A stretch of 64,000 bases of DNA, taken from NCBI RefSeq assembly GCF_011617245.1, contig NZ_CP050152.1:3338503-3402502 (forward strand). The letters are read 5' to 3'. Positions 9,199 to 17,000 of this stretch are shown one piece after another (position 1 is the stretch's first letter; each line of letters begins with the position of its first letter). The position numbers and the translations under genes are program-made. The notes under the pieces are model-generated. The model was not told the origin of the DNA, did not search any database, and worked only from the letters and a program-made list of their open reading frames with translations. The DNA is from Brevibacterium atlanticum. GTDB lineage: Bacteria > Actinomycetota > Actinomycetes > Actinomycetales > Brevibacteriaceae.

Positions 9199-9797
9199 GC
9201 CGCTCCCCCGGAGGTCCCATGCCGGTACGCGCCGAGCAGGCCCTGCGGCACATCCTCGGCCAGAAGCGCGAAGGTGCGGTGGTCGCACCACTGTCCGTCG
9301 ATGTGCATATACCGCGTGCGCAGCCCTTCGTCGCGGAAGCCGAGTTTGTCGACCACCCGCAGGCTGGCCGCGTTCTCCGGGCGGATGTTGATCTCGACGC
9401 GGTGGAGGCCGAGGGCGAAGAAGCAGTGGTCGGCGGCCATGGCCACGGCGATGGGCGTGATGCCGCGTCCGGCTACGCGGGAGTCGATCCAGTATCCGAT
9501 CTGTCCGGACAGAATGGATCCCCAGCTCAGCCCGGATACGGTGATCTGGCCGCGGAAGTCCCCGCCGACCTCGATGGCGAAGGGCACGGTCTGCCCGCGT
9601 TTGGCCTGCCGGTCCTGCATCCGCACCATGGTGCGGAATCCCGGCAGCTCCTGGCCGGGTGCCGGCAGGGTCGCGTCCCACGGGCGCAGCCAATCGCGGT
9701 TGAAGCGGCGGACCTCACGCCATGCCTGCTCATCGCGCCGGCGCAGCGGTCGCAGCACGATATCGGACTGTCGATCAGTCAGGATGACCGGCCACAC
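9192..9797 (-). CDS. rimJ: RimJ-type ribosomal-protein-alanine N-acetyltransferase
   Basis: A 201-residue GNAT protein. It starts VWPVILTDRQSDIVLRPLRRRDEQAWREVRRFNRDWLRPWDAT and contains GYWIDSRVAGRGITPIAVAMAADH (motif A) and LHRVEINIRPENAASLRVVDKLGF, the signature of RimJ/RimL proteins that acetylate protein N-termini. The GTG at 9797 is chosen: it lies 13 nt after the galU stop, with a GGGGA element between, and agrees with relatives; an open frame runs back into galU to 10160 but is not coding there. galU-rimJ are evidently co-transcribed. Confidence 0.85.
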   Translation of the reverse strand: MWPVILTDRQSDIVLRPLRRRDEQAWREVRRFNRDWLRPWDATLPAPGQELPGFRTMVRMQDRQAKRGQTVPFAIEVGGDFRGQITVSGLSWGSILSGQIGYWIDSRVAGRGITPIAVAMAADHCFFALGLHRVEINIRPENAASLRVVDKLGFRDEGLRTRYMHIDGQWCDHRTFALLAEDVPQGLLGAYRHGTSGGAAS

Positions 9798-9810
9798 CAG
9801 GTGTCCCCGC

Positions 9811-10713
9811 TCAGTCCAGCGTGGGAACGAAGTCGCGCAGCCATCCCTTGAGATCCTCGCCGAGGTCGTCACGGTCGCACGCGATCTGCACGACGGCCTT
9901 GAGGTAGTCGAGCTTGTCGCCGGTGTCGTAGCGGGCACCCTTGAACACGACACCGTAGACGCCGTGACCGTCAGCATCGCCGGCGAGTTCCTGGAGGGCG
10001 TCGGTGAGCTGGATTTCGTTGCCGCGGCCCGGTTCGGTCGTCTCGAGGACGTCGAAGATCTCAGGCGCGAGCACATAACGGCCGATGACGGCGAGGTTCG
10101 AGGGCGCATCCTCGGTGGCGGGCTTCTCGACCAGGCCGGTGACCTTGACGACCTCGTCATCGGCAGTGGCTTCGACGGCGGCGCAGCCGTAGAGGTGGAT
10201 GGCCTCGGGCGGAACCTCCATGAGGGCGACGACGCTGCCGCCGGTCTTCTCGGCGACTTCGATCATCTTCGGCAGGATCGGGCTGCGTTCGTCGATGAGG
10301 TCATCGCCGAGGAGGACGGCGAAGGGTTCGGCACCGACGTGCTGGCGGCCCTTGAGCACGGCGTGGCCGAGGCCCTTCGGATCGCCCTGTCGGACATAGT
10401 GGATGTCGGCGAGTTCGGAGGGATGGCGCACGGCGGCGAGCTTCTTGTCATCGCCCTTCTGCGCGAGCGCGGCTTCGAGCCCGTCGACCCGGTCGAAGTG
10501 GTCCTCGAGCGGTCGCTTATTGCGGCCGGTGATCATGAGGACGTCCTGGAGTCCGGCATCGACGGCTTCTTCGACGACGTACTGGATCGCGGGTTTGTCG
10601 ACGACGGGGAGCATCTCTTTGGGGGTGGCCTTCGTGGCGGGGAGGAACCGAGTTCCGAGGCCGGCGACGGGGATCACGGCCTTGCGAACGGTACGCTGCA
10701 CTTCATCACTCAT
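9811..10713 (-). CDS. galU: UTP-glucose-1-phosphate uridylyltransferase
   Basis: A 300-residue nucleotidyltransferase making UDP-glucose from UTP and glucose-1-phosphate for cell-envelope and storage polysaccharides. The nucleotide-binding G-x-G-T-R-F-L-P-A-T-K-A-x-PKEMLP motif is at residues 17-35; VDKPAIQYVVEEA, GLGHAV and the catalytic-site GDDLIDE follow. Length is normal. It heads the minus-strand group galU-rimJ-(GlpR-like) and is divergent from the 5-FCL gene with a 45-nt intergenic region, so the promoters must overlap. In mycobacteria and corynebacteria a moeA-like glp gene sits between galU and rimJ; here it is missing. Confidence 0.93.
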   Translation of the reverse strand: MSDEVQRTVRKAVIPVAGLGTRFLPATKATPKEMLPVVDKPAIQYVVEEAVDAGLQDVLMITGRNKRPLEDHFDRVDGLEAALAQKGDDKKLAAVRHPSELADIHYVRQGDPKGLGHAVLKGRQHVGAEPFAVLLGDDLIDERSPILPKMIEVAEKTGGSVVALMEVPPEAIHLYGCAAVEATADDEVVKVTGLVEKPATEDAPSNLAVIGRYVLAPEIFDVLETTEPGRGNEIQLTDALQELAGDADGHGVYGVVFKGARYDTGDKLDYLKAVVQIACDRDDLGEDLKGWLRDFVPTLD

Positions 10714-10743
10714 GACGTCATCTTAACGAATCGGCCCCGCCCC

Positions 10744-10761
10744 GATAATCTGAATCACGTG
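10744..10761 (+). promoter_or_regulatory. -10 element with probable leaderless start
   Basis: GATAAT at 10744-10749 is followed 9 nt later by the GTG start of the 5-FCL gene at 10759. This spacing predicts transcription starting at or next to the start codon. No ribosome binding site is visible. Confidence 0.5.
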
Positions 10762-11451
10762 GACTCATCGACTTCCAAGGCTCAGCTGCGTTCTCACATC
10801 CGTTCCGCTCGCGCGGACCGTGCCCGCGCCGAGGTGGGAGCCGGTTCGATCGCGACCGTGGCCGGTGGTCTGGCTGGCGACTCCCCCACCGAGGTGGGAC
10901 CCGATTCCGTCACGACCGTGGCCGACGCCGCGTGGGAACTCATCTCCTCCCGCCCGGTCCGCTCCCTGTTGGCGTATGCCGCCCTTCCGGGGGAACCGGA
11001 CCTCGACCCCGCTATCGACCGTTTCCTTGCCGCCGGGGGGACAGTGTTCCTGCCGGTCGTCACGAAAGTCGGAGAGCCGCTCGCGTTCGGCGAGGTCACG
11101 GGATCGATGGCCACTCTCGAACCGCAGGGCAAATGGGGCATCCGAGAACCGCAGTGCGACACAGGCTTCCTCACTGCGGAAGAGCTGCTGTCGTCCGGGG
11201 TCGGCCTCGACCTCATCTTCGTTCCGGCCCTCGGGTTCGGCGTCGACGGTGCCCGCCTGGGCAACGGCGGTGGCTTCTACGACCGCACCTTCGGACCCCA
11301 CGGTGCGGCACCGCTGGGACAGGAGCCTCGGGTGGTCGGGGTCTGCTTCGCCTCCGAACTCGCACTGACCGGGCTCGTCGCCGAGGACTGGGACCTGCGT
11401 ATTCCCGCGGCCGCCACCGAAACCGGCCTGCACACCTTCGAACCCGCCTGA
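10759..11451 (+). CDS. 5-formyltetrahydrofolate cyclo-ligase
   Basis: A 230-residue enzyme that converts 5-formyl-THF to 5,10-methenyl-THF using ATP. The motif GFGVDGARLGNGGGFYDRTF near residues 150-172 is the family signature, with SLLAYAALPGEPDLD earlier. The N-terminal region holds an in-frame internal duplication: EVGAGSIATVA and EVGPDSVTTVA, 20 residues apart, encoded by two similar GAGGTGGGA-led DNA units (10832 and 10892), so the protein is about 20 residues longer than usual there. The GTG at 10759 is chosen; an open frame upstream reaching 9274 is antisense to galU and rimJ. First of a plus-strand run with fmdB and SAF genes. Confidence 0.88.
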   Translation: MDSSTSKAQLRSHIRSARADRARAEVGAGSIATVAGGLAGDSPTEVGPDSVTTVADAAWELISSRPVRSLLAYAALPGEPDLDPAIDRFLAAGGTVFLPVVTKVGEPLAFGEVTGSMATLEPQGKWGIREPQCDTGFLTAEELLSSGVGLDLIFVPALGFGVDGARLGNGGGFYDRTFGPHGAAPLGQEPRVVGVCFASELALTGLVAEDWDLRIPAAATETGLHTFEPA

Positions 11452-11696
11452 GTGTCGACCCCGGCTTGCGTCCGCTCGGCCCGTCTGCACCCGGCCCGCC
11501 TCCGCTCTTCCGCCTCCGCTCGGCTCGCGTCCGCTCGGCCCGTCTGCACACCGTCACCCCGCCTGACCACTGAGAATCGGGAATCACCACCCACTCCGAC
11601 GTGTTGGCATGTGGATAACCCTGTGCATCTTCCGGACCGGTGCGGCAGCAACAGTTCGACGTGCACTATAATCTTCTCGTCGAAGAAAGGTCTCGA

Positions 11697-12023
11697 ATGC
11701 CCGTCTACTCCTACGCCTGCAAGAGCTGTGGTCACGCCTTTGATATTCATCAGGACTTCAGCGACGACTCGCTCACCGTCTGCCCCGAATGCCAGGGTCG
11801 CCTGAAGAAGGTCTTCGGCACAGTGGGCATCAGCTTCAAGGGTTCGGGCTTCTACGCAACCGACTCACGGTCGTCGACCTCGAGCACCGTCAGCTCCTCG
11901 AACTCCTCGAGTTCCGACTCATCGTCGAAGGAAGCCGCCAGCACCCCGTCGTCGAAGGACTCCTCCGCATCCAGTTCCGCGTCGTCCAGTACCTCGGCGG
12001 CGAACACTCCCGCGGCAGGCTGA
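11697..12023 (+). CDS. FmdB/Ruc-like zinc-ribbon protein
   Basis: A 108-residue protein with an N-terminal FmdB zinc ribbon (MPVYSYACKSCGHAFDIHQ, Cys 8, 11, 29, 32) and a C-terminal half that is almost wholly Ser, Thr and Ala. The ATG at 11697 follows GAAGAAAGG. The position next to the 5-FCL gene is conserved in actinobacteria; in mycobacteria the equivalent gene encodes Ruc, a redox-controlled disordered chaperone, and the same layout (zinc ribbon plus disordered tail) is seen here. Chaperone activity is inferred. The 245 nt upstream (11452-11696) show no gene. Confidence 0.8.
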   Translation: MPVYSYACKSCGHAFDIHQDFSDDSLTVCPECQGRLKKVFGTVGISFKGSGFYATDSRSSTSSTVSSSNSSSSDSSSKEAASTPSSKDSSASSSASSSTSAANTPAAG

Positions 12024-12127
12024 GAACCTCCGCCACTTAAGCGTCGATCGCCTGTGGACAGCGATCCCCATCCACAGGCCCTATCGGCTCCCTTGCCCGA
12101 CCGACCCGGCCGAACCAGGGTCGTCGC

Positions 12128-12757
12128 ATGGGCATCCTGCAGCGTTTCCGAAGCACGTCGACCACGTGGGCGCGATCATCTCGCATCCGCCCGCAGCGCA
12201 TCCTCGCCGCAGTCTGCCTCGCATGCGCCTGCGCCCTGATCGTCTGGGCGCTCACCCCGAACGAATCCGGAACCGCCGTGGTCGTGGCGAAGACGGATCT
12301 TGCCCCGGGTGCCGAACTCGCTTCCCAGGACCTTGCCCTCAAGGACTTCCCATCCGAGCTGGTGCCCGACAAGGCGTTCACCTCCATCGCCGAGGCGAAG
12401 GGTCGACACACCTCAGCGGGGCTGTCGAAGGGGTCGGCGCTGACGGCATCGATCGTGCTCGACGAGCAGGCCCTGCCCGAGGGCAGTCGGGACCTGCTCA
12501 TGCCGATCAGGCTCGCCGACGATGCCTCGGCCGCCCTTCTGCAACCCGGGCAGAGGATCCGGCTGTACTCCTCTCTACCGGACGGCGGGTCCGAAGTCGT
12601 CGTCGAAGAGGTGACGATCGCCCGCCTCGTCGATAAGCCGGAGGGAATAGCCGCCGAATCAGGTCAGCTTGTATCGGTCATCCTCTCGGCTGAGGATGCC
12701 GGACGCGTCGCCGAATTCGCCGGGCTGCCGATCAGCTTCGCAATACTGCCTCACTGA
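12128..12757 (+). CDS. SAF-domain (CpaB-like) membrane protein
   Basis: A 209-residue protein with one membrane segment (about residues 24-43: RILAAVCLACACALIVWAL), then an extracytoplasmic SAF domain beginning GTAVVVAKTDLAPGAELASQDLALKDFP, as in flagellar FlgA and pilus CpaB proteins. A second RcpC/CpaB-like stretch follows (LLMPIRLADDASAALLQPGQRIRLYSS). No Flp-pilus ATPase or prepilin genes are adjacent, so a pilus role is not supported; single SAF proteins next to fmdB are common in this phylum. The ATG at 12128 has no strong ribosome binding site. Confidence 0.75.
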   Translation: MGILQRFRSTSTTWARSSRIRPQRILAAVCLACACALIVWALTPNESGTAVVVAKTDLAPGAELASQDLALKDFPSELVPDKAFTSIAEAKGRHTSAGLSKGSALTASIVLDEQALPEGSRDLLMPIRLADDASAALLQPGQRIRLYSSLPDGGSEVVVEEVTIARLVDKPEGIAAESGQLVSVILSAEDAGRVAEFAGLPISFAILPH

Positions 12758-13016
12758 CCGCATCGATATCGGCATTGGCGGTCCCGTATCCGAGCAGCGT
12801 GGGCGCTGTTTACCCCGGAGCTGACCGGTCCGTACCGCGAGGCGTGAGCGGGTGCATCGTCGCTGATGACACCGGTCAATCGCGCATTGCTGATCGAACG
12901 GTGACGAGAATCGCGAAGAAATCTGTCGAGATTGTGTTACTCATGTGTACCATTGGAACGTAATTGAGTAATTCTCAACCGCATTTCAGTGAACACACAC
13001 CGAAAGGGTTTCTCTA

Positions 13017-13478
13017 ATGCTTAAGGGCTTCAGAGACTTCATTCTCCAGGGGAATGTCGTCGAACTCGCAACCGCGGTCATCATCGGCGGCGCGTTCACC
13101 GCGATCGTCACCGCCTTCTCCGACAAGATCATCAACCCGCTCATCGCCGCTGTCGGTGGCGCCGAGGGCCCGGCTCTGGCTTTCCAGATCAAGCCGAACG
13201 TCGAGGAAACGACCATCGACCTGGGTGCGGTCATCACCGCGGCCATCAACTTCCTCATCGTTGCCGCAATCGTCTACTTCATCATCATCGTCCCGATGAA
13301 CAAGCTCAACGAGCTGCGTAAGCGCGGAGCTCCTGAGGAAGAAGTTCCTCCGACCACCGAGGATCTGCTCGGCGACATCCGCGAGATCCTGCGCAACCAG
13401 GCTGCGTCCACCGCCGGACCCGCCGAGGGCCCCGCAAGCGGCGGACCGATCGACCCGAACGAACCGCCGCGCCACTGA
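13017..13478 (+). CDS. mscL: Large-conductance mechanosensitive channel
   Basis: A 153-residue channel that opens under membrane tension to release solutes during hypo-osmotic shock. The diagnostic N-terminus (MLKGFRDFILQGNVVELATAVIIGGAFTAIV) forms the amphipathic helix and TM1, TM2 is about 73-93 (LIVAAIVYFIIIVPMN), and the charged C-terminal bundle begins with KLNELRKRGAPEEE. GAAAGGG precedes the ATG. The tail is about 20 residues longer than in E. coli, rich in Pro, Gly and Ala. An intrinsic-type hairpin lies 20 nt after the stop. The 259 nt before it (12758-13016) show no gene. Confidence 0.95.
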   Translation: MLKGFRDFILQGNVVELATAVIIGGAFTAIVTAFSDKIINPLIAAVGGAEGPALAFQIKPNVEETTIDLGAVITAAINFLIVAAIVYFIIIVPMNKLNELRKRGAPEEEVPPTTEDLLGDIREILRNQAASTAGPAEGPASGGPIDPNEPPRH

Positions 13479-13497
13479 TTCTCAGTCGCTCCACGGC

Positions 13498-13529
13498 GAA
13501 GGTCCGCTCCCACCAGGGAGCGGGCCTTC
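13498..13529 (+). terminator. mscL terminator
   Basis: A hairpin with 14-nt arms (GAAGGTCCGCTCCC / GGGAGCGGGCCTTC, one mismatch) and a 4-nt loop begins 20 nt after mscL and runs into TGCC without a T-run. Confidence 0.75.
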
Positions 13530-13588
13530 TGCCTGTCCGGGCCGAGATACGGCCTCATCCGGCGCAATGTCTCGGTCTGTTCAACCTC

Positions 13589-13650
13589 GTTCAAGCTGGA
13601 GCGCACCTGTCGAACGGTGCGCCGTTCGATATGTGCGCTCCGACTTGAAC
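13589..13650. repeat. 62-bp imperfect palindrome
   Basis: Two 29-nt arms separated by TGCG, with about five mismatches (outer arms GTTCAAG/CTTGAAC, inner CGAACGG/CCGTTCG). It lies between the convergent mscL and the small acidic protein, after the mscL terminator, so it may be a second, bidirectional terminator or a mobile palindromic element. Confidence 0.65.
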
Positions 13651-13706
13651 GACGATTTCGCCGAGGCTGAACGCGACCGTCCGAACGCTACGATCAGAGG
13701 AACTGA

Positions 13707-13764
13707 CGATCGGTGGAGAACTCACGACCAGTCGAAATTGCGATCGGTGGAATCTACGACCAGT
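13707..13764. repeat. Direct repeat spanning a stop codon
   Basis: Copy A 13707-13732 and copy B 13741-13764 share CGATCGGTGGA and ACGACCAGT. Copy B contains the last codons and the stop of the 89-residue gene (minus strand), so copy A is a duplicated gene end. Confidence 0.75.
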
Positions 13765-14023
13765 GCGGCGGCTTCTGCGAGCGATAGTAGTCCTCGCTGA
13801 AGCCGCCGCCACCGGAGTCGGCCTCATTGCGCAGCGTGGCGCGATAGCGTCGCTTCGCGGCTTCGAGACGGGCTCGGCGTTCCGCGGCAGCGCTCGCGTC
13901 GGCGTCGGAGTCGGCTTCGGCGCCTGCGTCGGTTGTCGGTTCCGCCTCGGGTTCGTGCTCCCGCTCGACCTCGGACGATTGATCCCCATCGCAGGGAACA
14001 GTCTCGTCCGGCTGTTCAGGCAT
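13754..14023 (-). CDS. Small acidic protein coupled to the helicase-like gene
   Basis: An 89-residue protein beginning MPEQPDETVP. Residues 10-45 are dominated by Glu, Asp and Ala; 47-68 form a basic helix (AERRARLEAAKRRYRATLR); the end is Gly-rich and finishes SEDYYRSQKPPHWS. Its ATG lies inside the last codons of the upstream 1666-residue gene (8-nt overlap, ATGCCTGA), so it is probably translated by coupling. I do not recognise a named family. The pairing suggests it assists or binds the large protein. Its stop lies in a duplicated segment. Confidence 0.7.
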   Translation of the reverse strand: MPEQPDETVPCDGDQSSEVEREHEPEAEPTTDAGAEADSDADASAAAERRARLEAAKRRYRATLRNEADSGGGGFSEDYYRSQKPPHWS

Positions 14024-17000
14024 CGTCGTTCTTCGACTCCGCGCCCGATTCGGAACTGGGCTTCTCCGCCATATCGGCGTCCGATTTCGCCGGGGCCGTC
14101 TTCGGCTCAGCTGCCGACGCATCAGACGCCTTCGCATCGGTCTTTGCGTCAGTCTTCGGCTGTTCCGCCTTCGCATCGGTCGACAGGCCGGCCCCGGACG
14201 CTGTCGTCTTCGCCTCTGCCGCCGCCGCGTCGGACGCCGCGGTGGAGTTCGACTCAGGCCCCGTACCCGATTCAGCCTCAGCACTCGAGTTCGACTCATC
14301 GGCCGCCTCGGCGACCTGGTCATTGCTTGCGGTCCGGACGAGTCCGGCGGACCGGAGCTCATCGGCACGGATCTTGCCGGTGTCGAAGGTCGGAAGGATC
14401 TCGTCTTCGACCGGCCCGGCGGAACCGGACTGCGGGATGAACACCTCGGAGCCGGTGACCTTCTTCGCCTGAGCATGACGCTCACGGTAACGGTCGACGG
14501 CGGCCTGCAGCTGGGAGTCTCCGCGCGTCGAGCTGCCCTTCTGGGCCAGCGCCGTGCGCAGGAGGTCCTTGATCTCCCCATCGCCGCGCACGACCGCATC
14601 GGACTGGATCCAGTCGGTCATCTGGTCGAGGCCTTCGGCGGTGTACTTATGCATCGGCAGCCCGGGCACGAGCTTCGGGCGGCTGCCCGTGCGTCCGACG
14701 ACCACCGAGGCAGCGCGTGCGGCATTGAGCACGGCCTGGGGGCTCATCGTCTCGACTGTGGAACGCCATGCTTCGAAGATCTTCTCGGTCTCCGACTGCG
14801 GGTCGACGAATGCGTCCGTCGACCATACCCGCATGAACTTCCAACCCCGGCGACTCAGCTGTTCAGGCAGCACCCGATCACGCTGGCGCAGGCTGCGCAT
14901 GGAGGCGTATTCGGGACCGTCACCGGCGACCGCGATGATCATCCCGTGCTCGTCCTCGGTCGAGTTCGCCACGGCCAGATCGATGCCGTTGTAGTGTTCG
15001 TGGGCGACGACGCCGAGCTGGAGCAGCCGATCGGCGATATCCCCCATCAGCGGATCGTAGATCTCGCCGTGCGGTCCGGGCTGGCTGACTCCGCCGGCGG
15101 CGACCTCTTCGAGCAGGCGCGGCAGCATGACCGCTCCCCCGCTGAGCTTGTGCTGGTCGAAGTCCTCGGCCTCGATGCTCGAGACCACGGTCAGCCGCTT
15201 CCGCGCCCGGGTCATCGTCGCGGCTAGGATCCGTCGACCATCAGGTCCCGAGAGCGGACCGAAGTCGTGGATGACCCGGCCGTGGACGGTGCGCCCGTAG
15301 CCGAGGGTGAAGATCACGGCGTCGCGGGACATGCCCTGCACCCGTTCGGCGTCGGTGACGACGAAGGGCTCCTTCGACGAGTCGCTGAAGAACGCCGCCA
15401 CGTAGGGCAGGTCCTTCATCGCCCGCGAGATCGCAGTGGCCACCCGCTGTGCATGGTGCGGGGTGAGTGCGACGACGGCCAGGGATTCCCGCGATCGGTT
15501 CCGCGCGTGTTTGAGCACGAGCTCGACGACGCGTTTGACCTCGGCGTCGGGGCTCTCGACCCGGCCCGTGCCGATGTCGGTGGGGCCGCGACCGTCGGCG
15601 ACGTAGGAGAATTCGAGCCCGCTGCCCTCGCCCGTGTGCGCCGTCGGCAGCGTCGAGATCGTCGAATCGTAGAAGTGCCGGTTGGCCAGGTCGATCAGCC
15701 CCACCGGTGAGAGCCGGTAGGAGTTCGACAGTCGCATCCGCGGCAGGAATTCGCCGAGGCGGTCCTGCACCGAGTCCGGATGATTCCCGTCGTCCATCCC
15801 GAACCGATCGACCGCGATCGAGAAGGGACGCGGTCCCAGGAGTCGGGAGTCACCGAGGGAGATGACCTGGCGGGCGCGGGTGATGCCCGGGACGACGTCG
15901 GCGACCGCGAGGCGACCGGCGTCGGCGATGACCACCGCGTCGAAGAGCGGCAGAGCGGAGAACAGCTCGGGCACCGTGTACGGGCTGCCCATCCACACCG
16001 GGGCCAGGGTGGTCAGCAGTTCGGGTGCCTGCGTGGAGATCCGCTGCACCGAGGTGTGTTTCGACAGCAGCTCCTGTTTGATGACTCCGGCGCCGATCGG
16101 GTCGGCGTCGATGCCGCGCTTCCATGCCTGCGCATGGTTGAAGCGCAGACGGGAGGCACCGGCGGCGACGAAGGCACGGTCGTTCTCACGGAAGTCCTCG
16201 GCCACCTGGTGCAGCGCCGCACCGTCGTGACGGCCGATCGCCGGGTCTTCGCCGGCCATGGTCTGCAGCACCGAGGCCCAGTAGGCGAGGTCGAATTCGG
16301 GGCCGACTAGGCTGTCGTCGACCTTGCGGCGACGCAGATCGGTCATGAGGTCGCCGAGGCCTTCGGCATCGAGTTCGCGCTGCAGACGGGAGCGTTCGGG
16401 CAGCTCGGCGAGGTGCTCCGAGTCACGGCCCATCGCCTCGGTGCGGGCCTGGAGCTCCTCGATGAGCATCGAGCCGAGGTCGCCGCCGTCGGGCGTGCTC
16501 TCCAGGATCGGGCTGAGCTTGGCCATATCGGCTTCGACGCTCTGGAGGATCTCGTCGGCTTCGAGCACGCCGCGCGGGATCTGCGGGCGGCCGTCGTGAC
16601 CGGCGAGGTCGGTGAGGATCACGCGTTGGGCGCGGACGTCGATGAGGGAGGCGTGGAGATCGTCGACCTCGGCACCGGGACGGAGGAATTCCTGCGCGGA
16701 CTTCTTCAGCCGGCGGCGCTGCATCATGCCCATCTCGACGCCTGCCTCGGTGCGGTACTCGGCGGTGCCGGTGGCGGCGATGAGGTCGTCGAGGCGGTGG
16801 TCGTAGATGTCGGGGGCGAAGCTGTCGAGGGTCTTGCGTACGCGCAGCAGCACGCGGATCGCGCGCGCCCAGTCGTCGACGTTGCGACGCGGATTGAGCT
16901 TCGCTTTCTGCAGCACCGGTTCGGTCGCGGCCACGAGGTCCGGGATCGTCCGGCCGATGCGTTCGGCGACGGTGCGGGCGGCTTCGGCCTCCTCGACGGA

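Noticed and set aside
9274..10758. Upstream extension of the 5-FCL frame
   Set aside because: Antisense to rimJ and galU; the real start is the GTG at 10759 next to a -10 element.
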